Origin: Bacteroidales bacterium
GTDB lineage: Bacteria; Bacteroidota; Bacteroidia; Bacteroidales; UBA932
Direction of reading: 5' to 3'
Assembly (NCBI GenBank): GCA_017509685.1
Contig: JAFWPA010000050.1
Coordinates: forward strand, 1-43,774
Length of the DNA stretch: 43,774 nucleotides
Positions 24,596-32,185 of this stretch are shown here, piece after piece (within the stretch, counting starts at the first letter, position 1; each line of letters starts with the position of its first letter). The position numbers were made by a program, and so were the translations under genes. Below the pieces are notes generated by a model that worked only from the letters and a program-made list of their open reading frames with translations, searched no databases and was not told the origin of the DNA.

Positions 24596-24767
24596 TTATC
24601 CGTTTCAAAAGGGTGTGTGGTTAAGTGCCTGATAATCAATGGAGCATTTTGCAAATAATGCAAAATCCATCCAAAAATGCTGCAATTATCCGTTTAGATA
24701 CCCTTGTAAGACATTGGTAATCAACGAGAAGAAAGTTAAACGTTTCTTTTTGTGATGAAACGGATAA
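24596..24767. repeat. Repeated TTATCCGTTT motifs and an inverted repeat in a 265-base gap
   Basis: TTATCCGTTT occurs at 24596-24605 and 24686-24695, and inverted (AAACGGATAA) at 24758-24767. Between the first two, ATTTTGCA and TGCAAAAT form an 8-bp inverted repeat around AATAA (about 24645-24664). No gene is seen between 24572 and 24836. The arrangement suggests binding sites of a regulator controlling the downstream gene. Confidence 0.5.
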
Positions 24768-24836
24768 TTGTTTATTTATTTGTAGCTCCAAGGGACGCGG
24801 CCGGAGGTCCGGACGTTATCCCCCTTGTCAGCTATT

Positions 24837-25673
24837 ATGAGTGGTGTTGATATTGCCAATGCCGTATTCGAGCTCACCGGCGTAGCCTTTGGCGGAATTC
24901 TGTTCTATTGCGGGGTGAAGTGGGTTATCGGCTTATTCTCCCGCAGACCTAAGCCTCTTGCGAAGGGAAGGTATTATTCAAGGCGCAGGAGACCAAAAGA
25001 GCGTTCCTATGGTTATTCGAACTATAGGAAGGAGCGGTCGTATTCCGGCAGGCCCTGGTTCCGACGACGATATCCGGAGTGGGAGCGATGGACGAAGGGA
25101 CAGACGGACTATCTGGGCGGGATGTTCCATGAGATAGAGATTCGGGGGTATCGGGCGGTGTATTGCATGGACTACTACCCCAAGAACAAGTATCCGGATG
25201 CGGCTTTATCGGCGGAGCAGATTCGGGTGCGGGAGTTTCTGCTGGGGGTGAAGGACGGGCGGTTCGCGGACCGGTCGGCCGATATCCTTGCGCACTATCT
25301 GCTGGGGCATTTCTGGAAGGACGATCTGAAGAAGTGGGCGGTGTGCTATATCCCGGCGGCGACGCAGGAGCGGACGAATCGACGGTACAATGAGCTGGCG
25401 AATAAGGTGCTCTCCAAGGTGCCGGTGGTGGATGGGAGAGGCTGGATTCGGGTAACGCGGGACCGGAGTGCCAGTCGGGAATCGGCCAAGGGGGATGACA
25501 CCACCTGGAATCTGTCTTTCGATCGGGAGAAGATTCAGGGGAAGCGGATATTTCTGGTGGACGATATCACTACGCGCGGGATGTCGTTCGTGCAATGCGC
25601 AAGGAAGCTGAAGGAGAATGGGGCGGCGGATGTGGTGGGGTTCTTTTTCGGAAAGAGTGTTTATAGCGATTAA
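24837..25673 (+). CDS. Membrane-anchored phosphoribosyltransferase-like protein
   Basis: 278 residues from the ATG at 24837 (a TTG at 24825 is in frame). Residues 5-35 form one hydrophobic helix. It is followed by a very basic, Tyr/Arg-rich linker (YYSRRRRPKERSYGYSNYRK), then a globular domain. The PRPP-binding loop signature of type I phosphoribosyltransferases is clear near the end: IFLVDDITTRGMSF, with an upstream CYIPAATQERTNRRYNELA as in ComF-type proteins. ComF proteins act in DNA uptake, so a role in DNA transfer is conceivable, but none is shown. The next small gene begins four bases after the stop. Confidence 0.7.
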   Translation: MSGVDIANAVFELTGVAFGGILFYCGVKWVIGLFSRRPKPLAKGRYYSRRRRPKERSYGYSNYRKERSYSGRPWFRRRYPEWERWTKGQTDYLGGMFHEIEIRGYRAVYCMDYYPKNKYPDAALSAEQIRVREFLLGVKDGRFADRSADILAHYLLGHFWKDDLKKWAVCYIPAATQERTNRRYNELANKVLSKVPVVDGRGWIRVTRDRSASRESAKGDDTTWNLSFDREKIQGKRIFLVDDITTRGMSFVQCARKLKENGAADVVGFFFGKSVYSD

Positions 25674-25677
25674 TTCA

Positions 25678-25887
25678 ATGATTATGAGAACGTTAATTTA
25701 CAAATGGTTTATCAAGTTCTTTGAGAAGGAACTGAAGGAAGAGTTTGATGCGTATGATGGCGGCGGGTACTTGAATGCGCAGATGGATATTGCTAAGAAG
25801 CTTTTGTCCCGGGGTATGGATATGGCCGAAGTGGCGGATGTCGTGGGGATGGATGAGGATGATATAGAGGAGAATTTCGGGAATTGA
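25678..25887 (+). CDS. Small protein resembling an Rpn-family C-terminal tail
   Basis: 69 residues from the ATG at 25678. The first part is amphipathic and basic (IYKWFIKFFEKELKEEF). The last 26 residues, LLSRGMDMAEVADVVGMDEDDIEENF, look like the helical tail that ends many Rpn/PD-(D/E)XK transposase-like nucleases and their small internal products. There is no nuclease domain, so it is either a free-standing tail protein or a remnant. It lies 4 bases after the phosphoribosyltransferase-like gene and is probably co-transcribed. Confidence 0.6.
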   Translation: MIMRTLIYKWFIKFFEKELKEEFDAYDGGGYLNAQMDIAKKLLSRGMDMAEVADVVGMDEDDIEENFGN

Positions 25888-25931
25888 TAGCCTGGCAAAA
25901 GACTGTTTTGTAAACATTTTTATCGTTAAAT

Positions 25932-25963
25932 GGTGGTAAGTTACCACCTTTTTACTATATTTG
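25932..25963 (+). promoter_or_regulatory. fic promoter with palindromic operator
   Basis: GGTGGTAAGTTACCACC (25932-25948) is a perfect palindrome (8-bp arms). It lies where the -33 element should be, seven bases before TATATTTG (25956-25963), a consensus -7. The fic ATG is 15 bases further. A protein bound here would block the promoter. Confidence 0.65.
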
Positions 25964-25978
25964 CAGAAATTACAGACT

Positions 25979-27043
25979 ATGAATTGGGAAGATATATATG
26001 CACAATGGTGCGCCATGCAGCCTCTCTCTGACAGGGACAGAGACCGGTTAAGTCGTAAGTTTACTGTCGAGTTCAACTACAACAGCAACCACATTGAAGG
26101 CAATACTCTGACCTATGGCCAGACGGAGCTTCTGTTGCTTTTCGGCAAGGTGGTTGGGGAAGCCGAGATGAAGGACTTTGAGGAGATGAAGGCCAGCAAC
26201 GTAGGGCTGAAGATGATGCAGGAGCAGAGTACCATCAAGGACACTCCCCTGACACAGACCTTCATCCGCCAACTCCATCAGGTACTGCTACGCGAGGATT
26301 ATACGGTCTATCGCACGCTGCCCGACGGAACCGTGACCAGTTACGTCATTCATGCCGGCCGATACAAGACGCGTCCCAACAGTGTGATTACACGTTATGG
26401 AGACCGCTTCGAGTACGCGTCTCCCGAGGAGACTACGGCCCTGATGACGGACCTGGTAGATTGGTATAACCAGGCCGAGGCATCCGGCGAATACAGCCCG
26501 ATTGAACTGGCGGCTCTCTTCCACTACCGCTATATCCGTATCCATCCTTTCGAGGACGGTAACGGCCGTATTGCCCGTCTGCTGGTCAACTATATCCTAG
26601 CCCGTCACGATTACCCCATGGTGGTTGTGAGGAGCCGAAAGAAAAAGGATTATCTGGAGGCGCTCCATCAGTCCGATCTGGTGGTAGGCCCTGTTCCCAG
26701 CGACGGTTCCCATGCCAGCCTGCGTGAAGCCAGAAACTTCGTGAACTGGTTCAAGAAAATGGTGACCGAAGAGGTCAAGAATGATATAGACTTCGTCCAG
26801 ACCCGTGACGAGAATGTCTGGTGGTACGACGGCCAGCGGATTGCATTCCGCAGTGCAAACTCCGGGCGTATCCTGAATATCCTGATGAGCGAACCTGGTG
26901 TCACGATTGCCTCGCTGGCCAAAACCATCGGAATCAACACGTCAGCCATCCAGAAGCATCTGAAATCGATGACGGACAAGGGGTATATTGCCCGAAGGGA
27001 GAAAGATGGGCAGTGGGATGTGTTCATCATTCCCTCCATCTAA
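25979..27043 (+). CDS. fic: Fic-domain protein (AMPylase-type) with C-terminal winged helix
   Basis: 354 residues from the ATG at 25979. The N-terminal inhibitory helix motif (S/T)xxxE(G/N) is present as SNHIEGN near residue 34, which marks a class II self-inhibited Fic protein. The catalytic loop HPFEDGNGRIARLL is intact near residue 190, including the His and the ATP-binding GNGR. The C-terminal 80 residues form a winged helix (GRILNILMSEPGVTIASLAKTIGINTSAIQKHL). Such proteins transfer AMP to targets and some regulate their own gene. The gene is bracketed by two matching palindromes, suggesting autoregulation through the winged helix. Confidence 0.92.
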   Translation: MNWEDIYAQWCAMQPLSDRDRDRLSRKFTVEFNYNSNHIEGNTLTYGQTELLLLFGKVVGEAEMKDFEEMKASNVGLKMMQEQSTIKDTPLTQTFIRQLHQVLLREDYTVYRTLPDGTVTSYVIHAGRYKTRPNSVITRYGDRFEYASPEETTALMTDLVDWYNQAEASGEYSPIELAALFHYRYIRIHPFEDGNGRIARLLVNYILARHDYPMVVVRSRKKKDYLEALHQSDLVVGPVPSDGSHASLREARNFVNWFKKMVTEEVKNDIDFVQTRDENVWWYDGQRIAFRSANSGRILNILMSEPGVTIASLAKTIGINTSAIQKHLKSMTDKGYIARREKDGQWDVFIIPSI

Positions 27044-27060
27044 GGCATACCACTTTTAAA

Positions 27061-27077
27061 GGTGGTAACTCACCACC
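27061..27077. repeat. Second fic-flanking palindrome
   Basis: GGTGGTAACTCACCACC, 17 bases after the fic stop. Its reverse complement differs from the upstream palindrome (25932-25948) at one position of 17. It may be an operator or the end of a mobile cassette; the stem followed by TTATTT could also terminate transcription. Confidence 0.6.
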
Positions 27078-27099
27078 TTATTTATCCATTTGATAGCCG

Positions 27100-27348
27100 G
27101 TCTGGCGGCTTTTGCCGACAGACGGGCGGAGTGAGGCGCGGCGGTGGAACAGTCTCTGGCGCTTGGGCCTGACGAGGCGTAAGCCCGGCAGACCAAGTGG
27201 CAGAGTCTGTGGAACCGTGAGACTGCTGCGGCGGCTTGCCGACGCAGATGTCTCAAGCGCTGTCCAGCGGAGACGGACTTCACGGCAGTGCAGCGGGCGG
27301 GCGCGCTGTGCCCAGTCCGATGTGCTGACGGAAGTTGGTCGGAGCGGA
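27100..27348. repeat. GC-rich structured repeat, copy A (long form)
   Basis: The 397 bases between fic and the next gene hold no gene; 250 of them are very GC-rich and full of stem-loops, for example GTCTG-GCGGC-TTTT-GCCGA-CAGAC at about 27100-27123. The last 81 bases, from GCGGAGACGG (27267) to GGTCGGAGCGG (27347), are nearly identical to copy B at 28478-28559. Differences are confined to a hairpin loop and a short spacer. No open frame here looks coding. Confidence 0.65.
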
Positions 27349-27373
27349 CTTTTTCCGAGTCGCTGAAAATGGT

Positions 27374-27381
27374 TAAATTTG
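27374..27381 (+). promoter_or_regulatory. -7 element for the lipoprotein/barrel gene pair
   Basis: TAAATTTG matches TAnnTTTG, 59 bases before the ATG at 27441; no clear -33 is seen. Confidence 0.4.
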
Positions 27382-27440
27382 CGTGGCGGATGTTACTTAT
27401 TTACGCTAAGTTGCATCTGTAATAGAGGAAATCTGCTTTT

Positions 27441-27884
27441 ATGAGACATTTTGGAATATGGGCTGCCTTTGCAGCGCTGGTCCTGTTAGGAAGCTCCTGT
27501 AACAGGATTTTGAAGGATGGAGACTGGGATCCTATTAAGATGGACAAGTCGGAAGTGCACTTCACGTCTAACGGTGGCGAGGAAACAGTGACTTCTTTGA
27601 ACTATGGGTCTTGGTGGATTAACGGCGGATACGAAGATTTCCAGATTGTTAACGGGCAAGGTCAATACGTGAATTATATCATGGCCGGTTCCAGCGATGG
27701 TCAAGAAGCGTATACCTACGACATTCTTGACGGCGGTTGGTATCACGCCAGCGTTCCAGAAAAAGGCCGAAGCAATAAGTTAATCATAACCGTCGATCAG
27801 AATTACACGGCCAAACCCCGGCAGGCTACCATAGATATGGAGGCAGGCGATGCGTTCACCAGTGTCAAGATTTATCAGAATTAG
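27441..27884 (+). CDS. Small lipoprotein, BACON-like
   Basis: 147 residues. The signal peptide ends in LLGSSC (lipid Cys near residue 20). The mature domain is beta-rich: EVHFTSNGGEETVTSLNYGSWW, then SNKLIITVDQNYTAKPRQATI and a final strand VKIYQN, the layout of BACON-type beta sandwiches. It is probably on the cell surface or in the periplasm. Three bases separate it from the next gene, which encodes a likely outer-membrane protein, so the two may act together. Confidence 0.65.
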   Translation: MRHFGIWAAFAALVLLGSSCNRILKDGDWDPIKMDKSEVHFTSNGGEETVTSLNYGSWWINGGYEDFQIVNGQGQYVNYIMAGSSDGQEAYTYDILDGGWYHASVPEKGRSNKLIITVDQNYTAKPRQATIDMEAGDAFTSVKIYQN

Positions 27885-27887
27885 GAG

Positions 27888-28409
27888 ATGAAGAAGCTTG
27901 TTATCACAATAATCAGTTTTCTTGTATTATCCAGCCCCCTCTTTTCGCAAGAAATAGAGTATAGGAGCCAGGGCTACAAAGGCAGCGTGACGTATACGAA
28001 TATGATTCTCATGTGGAACGGCATTGACACGTCACATGGGTATATGTTCAATGAGAATCACTACCTGGGTGCTGGATTTGGTTTTTATCTGGTTCCCCAA
28101 CGTGTATCCATGCCCATCATCTTGCACTTCTATCTGGACTATCATGCTTATTGGTTCCAGCGGAAGAGTACACCTGTGGCAGGAATTAAGTTGGGTTACG
28201 CAAGATCAGTGCACCCTAAGGAGGCGAACCCTAATGTCAGCGCATTAGAGATAGAGCCCAACATAGGTTGGAGCTGGGCCATAAAGTCGGGTCAAGGATT
28301 AACGCTTTCGTTGGGGGCCAAGATTATGACCGCGCCCATCAGAATCACAGAAAACAGTTCCCTTCCCGTATCCGTTCTTCCGAACCTAGGGTTCGCATTT
28401 GAGTTCTAG
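27888..28409 (+). CDS. Secreted beta-barrel-like protein, unknown
   Basis: 173 residues with a signal peptide (MKKLVITIISFLVLSSPLFS). The rest is a series of short alternating amphipathic strands with aromatic residues (GAGFGFYLV, LHFYLDYHAYWF, LSLGAKIM) and a final LPNLGFAFEF ending in Phe. This C-terminal Phe is typical of outer-membrane barrels. It is small, about eight strands. It is co-transcribed with the preceding lipoprotein gene. Confidence 0.65.
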   Translation: MKKLVITIISFLVLSSPLFSQEIEYRSQGYKGSVTYTNMILMWNGIDTSHGYMFNENHYLGAGFGFYLVPQRVSMPIILHFYLDYHAYWFQRKSTPVAGIKLGYARSVHPKEANPNVSALEIEPNIGWSWAIKSGQGLTLSLGAKIMTAPIRITENSSLPVSVLPNLGFAFEF

Positions 28410-28427
28410 GACCATTTTGAGTCATGT

Positions 28428-28559
28428 GGGCGGGTCCGTTGGCGCTACTAGCGCCGGCGGTCCCGCTTTGGGTTTTCGCGGAGACGGACTTCACGGCAGT
28501 GCAGCGGGCGGGCGCGAAGTGCCCAGTCCGATGTGCTGACGGGGAGCCGGTCGGAGCGG
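28428..28559 (+). repeat. GC-rich structured repeat, copy B
   Basis: Starts 19 bases after the preceding stop. The first part folds as a long hairpin (28430-28466): GCGGG, a T-T mismatch, CCG, then GGCGC around the loop TACTA, with matching 3' arms. The second part (28478-28559) matches copy A. It contains GGGCGC-GAA-GTGCCC, a 6-bp hairpin whose loop is changed in copy A. The element ends in GGTCGGAGCGG. Confidence 0.7.
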
Positions 28560-28606
28560 TTGTGCCATTCTGTCAGTCCAGGAAGATCGCCATAGTATTT
28601 GCAGTA

Positions 28607-29750
28607 ATGGACAAAAAACCATTTATTATGGCAAGAACAGGATTCAACAAACACGATATCGCACGCGACGCGTGTCAGTTATTCGGCCCGCAGGCCCATC
28701 AGGGCTACGACTGGTGGTGGCATTCGTTTACGGGACATGATGCTGAAACTGGCGAGGAAAAGCCTTTCTTCATAGAATTCTTCCTCTGCAATCCCGCATT
28801 GGGGACCGATAAGCCCGTTTTTCGGCCAAATTCCCGGTAAACCCGCCAAGCCGTCCTATCTGATGGTGAAGGCCGGTGCCTGGGGGTCGGATGCTGCCCA
28901 GCTGCATCGTTTCTGGGGATGGAAGAAGATCAAGGTGGACTGGGATGTCCCCTTCTCCGTAGAGGCCGATGACTGCTTCATCACCGAAGACCACACACAC
29001 GGCAATGTGAAAGTGGAAAACGCAGCTGAACATCCCGAGTGGATGTGCAATGACGGAGAAATGTCCTGGAACCTGAAAATCAGCAAAATCACAGCCTTCA
29101 ACGTAGGTTTCGGGGCCGATGAGGTATTCCGCCACGCCGAGGCCTTCGAGATGTTCTGGCACGCCGAGGGCATGAAGACGGAATACGAAGGCGAGGTCAT
29201 CTGGAATGGCCGCCGTTACATCGTCCGTCCGGAGGACTGCTACGGTTATGCCGACAAGAACTGGGGACGGGACTTCACCTCTCCCTGGGTCTGGCTTTCC
29301 TCCAACAACCTTATCAGCGAAATCACCGGCAAGAAGCTCACCGACAGCGTGTTTGACATCGGCGGCGGACGGCCGAAGATAGGCCACCTGGCACTCCCCC
29401 GGAAGCTCCTGTCGGCCTTCTGGTACGAAGGAAAGCCCTATGAGTTCAACTTCTCCAAAGCCTGGACGCGCGTACATACAGAGTTCGAGTGCAAGGAGAC
29501 CGATACGCAGATTATCTGGCACGTGGAGCAGCGCAGCACCTCCGGCCGGATGATTACCGATGTCACCTGCGAGAAAAAGGATATGTTGCTGGTGAATTAC
29601 GAATCCCCGGACGGCGCCAAACGCCATAACAGGCTATGGAATGGTGGCAACGGGGTCGGTACAGTCCAGCTGTTTGACCGTCACGGGAATCTTGTGGACC
29701 GCATCCACGCGGAGAATATCGGCTGCGAATACGGAGAATATGACAAATAA
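28607..29750 (+). pseudogene. Frameshifted tocopherol-cyclase/lipocalin-like gene
   Basis: Two frames join into one protein of about 380 residues. The first starts at the ATG 28607 (MDKKPFIMARTGFNKHDIARD) and has YDWWWHSFTGHDAETGEEKPFF. It breaks at a run of five T near 28820: removing one T reads GTT-TTC-GGC and continues into the frame ending at 29750 (PSYLMVKAGAWG, YGYADKNWGRDF). The aromatic beta-rich sequence resembles tocopherol-cyclase-like proteins (PF14249), without certainty. Either a recent +1 insertion inactivated the gene or the base is an assembly error; the downstream frame is otherwise intact. Confidence 0.7.
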
Positions 29751-29762
29751 ACCATACACATT

Positions 29763-30335
29763 ATGAAAACAAGTACTAAGATCTGGCTGGCGATTGCAGG
29801 TATCCTGCTCGTAGCCCTTGGCGTGGTTTGCATTACCAAGCCCGCTGCAACCTTATTCACTACCGCCTGGCTTATCGGCCTGTTCACCCTGATCGCCGGT
29901 GTTTCCAAACTGATTTTTACCTTCCGTACGCAGGCCTTCCTGCCCAACAGCGGCACGCGGGCCCTGTCGGCCATCCTGGAGATTATCATTGGCATCATCT
30001 TCCTGGGAAACAACATCTTCCTGGCCTTCTCGCTGCCTGTCATCTTCGCGATGTGGGTGCTCATTGAGAGCGTCATCATCACCGTGAACAGCTTTGACTA
30101 CAAGCGCGTCGGATTCCCCGCCTGGTGGGTAATTCTGCTGCTGGGTGTCTGCGGCATCGTACTCGGTGTCCTGGGTCTTAAGAATCCGGATGTCACCGCC
30201 GCTACGCTGTCCACTCTGATTGGTCTGGGCGTTATTTCCGCCGGTGCAGCCTATCTGTGCGCGCTGCTCGGTATCACCCGCTTTGAGAAGAAGGTGGACG
30301 GCTTCCGTCGGGAGATCGGAATTGACGAGCAATAA
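29763..30335 (+). CDS. DUF308/HdeD-family membrane protein
   Basis: 190 residues with six hydrophobic helices in pairs, each helix about 20 residues (IWLAIAGILLVALGVVCI, SAILEIIIGIIFLGNNIF, WWVILLLGVCGIVLGVLGL). The repeated (L/I)xGxxxxxxG pattern is that of HdeD/DUF308 proteins, some of which aid acid resistance in enterobacteria. A short charged tail follows the last helix. It starts 12 bases after the frameshifted gene and ends 20 bases before repeat copy C. Confidence 0.8.
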   Translation: MKTSTKIWLAIAGILLVALGVVCITKPAATLFTTAWLIGLFTLIAGVSKLIFTFRTQAFLPNSGTRALSAILEIIIGIIFLGNNIFLAFSLPVIFAMWVLIESVIITVNSFDYKRVGFPAWWVILLLGVCGIVLGVLGLKNPDVTAATLSTLIGLGVISAGAAYLCALLGITRFEKKVDGFRREIGIDEQ

Positions 30336-30355
30336 TATTGCAAATAATCAATTAC

Positions 30356-30450
30356 GGGCGGGTCCGTTGGCGCTTTTGCGCCGGCGGTCCCGCTTTCGGT
30401 TTTAGCGGAGACGGAGTGACCGGCTTGTCCGGGCACTTGGTCGGAGCGGA
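30356..30450 (+). repeat. GC-rich structured repeat, copy C
   Basis: Starts 20 bases after the preceding stop. The hairpin at 30358-30393 is the same as in copy B (GCGGG, T-T mismatch, CCG, GGCGC) but has the loop TTTT instead of TACTA. It is followed by TTTCGGTTTTAGCGGAGACGGA and ends in GGTCGGAGCGGA. The middle 40 bases are shorter than in A and B and contain their own CCGGCTTGTCCGG hairpin. Confidence 0.7.
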
Positions 30451-30459
30451 TTATTTTAG

Positions 30460-30590
30460 TATCTTCGCACTAAGACGGAAAAACGACACAGCGGGACGTT
30501 CTTTTGCTATTGCCGAATCGGCATTTGTTCCGTTTGTGATACCGTTCAGGTATGGCCGGAGTCCTCTTTCACGCGGGGCTCCGGTTTCGG
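30460..30590 (+). ncRNA. Possible small transcript next to repeat copy C
   Basis: TTG at 30437-30439 (inside the repeat end), 20 bases, then TATCTTCG at 30460-30467 resembles a promoter with no gene behind it. About 85 bases on, CCGGAGTCC (30556-30564) pairs with GGGCTCCGG (30576-30584, one G-T pair), followed by TTTCGG. This could be a short RNA with its own promoter and terminator. There is no further support. Confidence 0.25.
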
Positions 30591-31220
30591 TTATAGAGAT
30601 TTCTTCAAACTCCAGCTGCCCATTTTGTGGCCGTTGTACTCAATCTCTCGTTCGTCAAAAACCCTGTAACCACGCTTGAGGTAGAAGTTCAGATTCTTCT
30701 GAGAGTTCGTAAAGAACACAATCTGCCTGCCGCCATGTTCACGGACATAATTCTCCCAATACTCGATGAATTTGGTGCCAAGGCCGATGCCCTGCACCGT
30801 GGGGTCAACGGTCAGTGAACTGGCATACCAGATGCCTGGGCCGGTTTTCTGATATTCGTGACAGGGCTGCCCGGCTGCAGTATCCATAGCCAGCCAGTCG
30901 TCAATGCGGTTCCGGTCTCCTGCCTTGTATACGTTCAGCCATCCGTGGAGTACGTAGGATAAGTCGGACGCTTTCTTATAGTCCGGAGCGTTTAGCTGTG
31001 CTGTGGCAACTATCTTCCCATCCATCCTGGCAGCCAGTTGATGCACCTTGTTGAAATTGGTCTTGTATTCGTGCGTGATGATGGATAGTTGTACCCGGTT
31101 CCGTTCTTCTTTTTCAGGGAACCAGTTGGTGAAGTACTCGTAATCATCAAATGCACGGGTTGCCAGCTCCGCCGCCTGGCGGATTTCGCTGCGTTTCAAT
31201 GGTCCGAATTCAAGAGACAT
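30591..31220 (-). CDS. GNAT-family acetyltransferase
   Basis: 209 residues. The acetyl-CoA-binding motif A is LTVDPTVQGIGLGTKFIEYW near residue 140, followed by IVFFTNSQKNLNFYLKRGYRVF (motif B). The N-terminus RSEIRQAAELATRAFDDYEYF is that of the FR47/ATP-grasp-neighbour type GNATs. The substrate is unknown. Its ATG lies inside the end of the truncated kinase gene, so it may use that gene's transcript. Confidence 0.88.
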   Translation of the reverse strand: MSLEFGPLKRSEIRQAAELATRAFDDYEYFTNWFPEKEERNRVQLSIITHEYKTNFNKVHQLAARMDGKIVATAQLNAPDYKKASDLSYVLHGWLNVYKAGDRNRIDDWLAMDTAAGQPCHEYQKTGPGIWYASSLTVDPTVQGIGLGTKFIEYWENYVREHGGRQIVFFTNSQKNLNFYLKRGYRVFDEREIEYNGHKMGSWSLKKSL

Positions 31221-31482
31221 GTACTAGTTCATTAGGAATGACAGGCATGGCGCCTTTCTGGGTGCAGACGTAGGCGGAGAGCTGGACGGCAAGGGCGTGT
31301 TTGTCCAGCTCGGAGATGATGGCGCTTCCCAGCTTGTCCAGGCCGATGGCGCTCACCACGAGGCTCTCGTGGCCGAACTGCGCGGCGTGATAGGCAAAGT
31401 TGGCCGGGGCACCGCCCAGGCGCTTCCCCTTCGGGAACATATCCCACAGGACTTCTCCGAGTCCGACGACAAACTGGCTCAT
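31210..31482 (-). pseudogene. Truncated PfkB-family sugar kinase (N-terminal fragment)
   Basis: 90 residues. The first 76 match the start of fructokinase-like PfkB kinases: VVGLGEVLWDMFP, then RLGGAPANFAYHAAQFG (substrate-binding GGA-N), then SAIGLDKLGSAII. A full kinase has about 300 residues, with the ATP site and catalytic Asp at the far end, so this cannot be active. The last 14 residues (MPVIPNELVHVS) are unrelated and run into the acetyltransferase start. This marks a deletion or recombination junction. Confidence 0.75.
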
Positions 31483-31550
31483 TGGTTATTCCGTTTAAAT
31501 CAATCAAATATAGTGATTTTCGATTAGAAAATGATTATATTCGTACCATC

Positions 31551-31991
31551 ATGAAAACGGTATATGCAAATACGGAGCATCCGGGACTGGTTAAATGGTC
31601 CATCGGGATTGCGATTGCTCTGGGTATCTTCTTGTATATTCTCTATATTTCTTTGGAGGATAAGTATAAACTGCTTCTGTACATAGCTGCATTCAGCTTC
31701 TTGTATGGCGGTATGTTTATTGGGTTTTATAAGCTGAGAGTCTATGAGGTTAATGAAGAGGAGGACACGATAACCGATTACAAGAATAAGAAGTATCCTC
31801 TCCATATATCTAACCTGACCACAGCCACCTATAAGGAAAGCAAGAAAGGAAGATTCCGTTCCCTCTTCTTGCATGACGCAGGAACTGGTTTCATGGATAT
31901 CCGCACCTCCAAGGAAAAGGCCGATAAGATTGTCGCCCAGCTTTTAAGCGTCAATCCTGCCATTGAGGTGAAGCACGCGAATTATCTCTAG
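31551..31991 (+). CDS. Small membrane protein with a PH-like C-terminal domain, unknown
   Basis: 146 residues from the ATG at 31551; the in-frame ATG at 31482 would overlap the likely -7 (TATATTCG near 31534). Two membrane helices (GLVKWSIGIAIALGIFLYILYI and LLLYIAAFSFLYGGMFIGFY) are followed by a beta-rich soluble part with YEVNEEEDTITDYKNKKYPL, reminiscent of bacterial PH-like/YcxB domains. No family is certain. It may form a unit with the two tiny genes that follow (gap 2 bases). Confidence 0.6.
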   Translation: MKTVYANTEHPGLVKWSIGIAIALGIFLYILYISLEDKYKLLLYIAAFSFLYGGMFIGFYKLRVYEVNEEEDTITDYKNKKYPLHISNLTTATYKESKKGRFRSLFLHDAGTGFMDIRTSKEKADKIVAQLLSVNPAIEVKHANYL

Positions 31992-31993
31992 CT

Positions 31994-32185
31994 ATGCAGC
32001 GAGTCCAGTATACGGGAACGAACTATGAGGAGGTGAAGGCGCTATGCGGAGACAAGGTGCTGGCGCCGTATTTCTGCATGGGGTTCACTATGCTGTCGCT
32101 AATGACGGAGGACGGTTTCGTGACGGTACACGAGTGTGACACGATTGTGCTGGACGATGACGGAAGATTTCACGTTGAGAAATGA
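31994..32185 (+). CDS. 63-residue hypothetical protein
   Basis: A short soluble protein (starts MQRVQYTGTNYEEV, contains TEDGFVTVHECDTIVLDDDGRFHVEK). The sequence looks like a small beta-rich fold seen in phage and mobile-element proteins of unknown role. Its stop overlaps the next ATG (ATGA), and it begins 2 bases after the membrane-protein gene, so the three are probably translated from one message. Confidence 0.55.
   Translation: MQRVQYTGTNYEEVKALCGDKVLAPYFCMGFTMLSLMTEDGFVTVHECDTIVLDDDGRFHVEK

Noticed and set aside
27112-27366. Open frames inside the GC-rich region after fic
   Set aside because: The sequence is explained by hairpins and by a repeat shared with 28478-28559; the frames differ between copies, so coding is unlikely.
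27100-30450. Classical integron attC sites
   Set aside because: The repeats look cassette-like, but the RYYYAAC/GTTRRRY boxes of attC are absent and no integron integrase is present.
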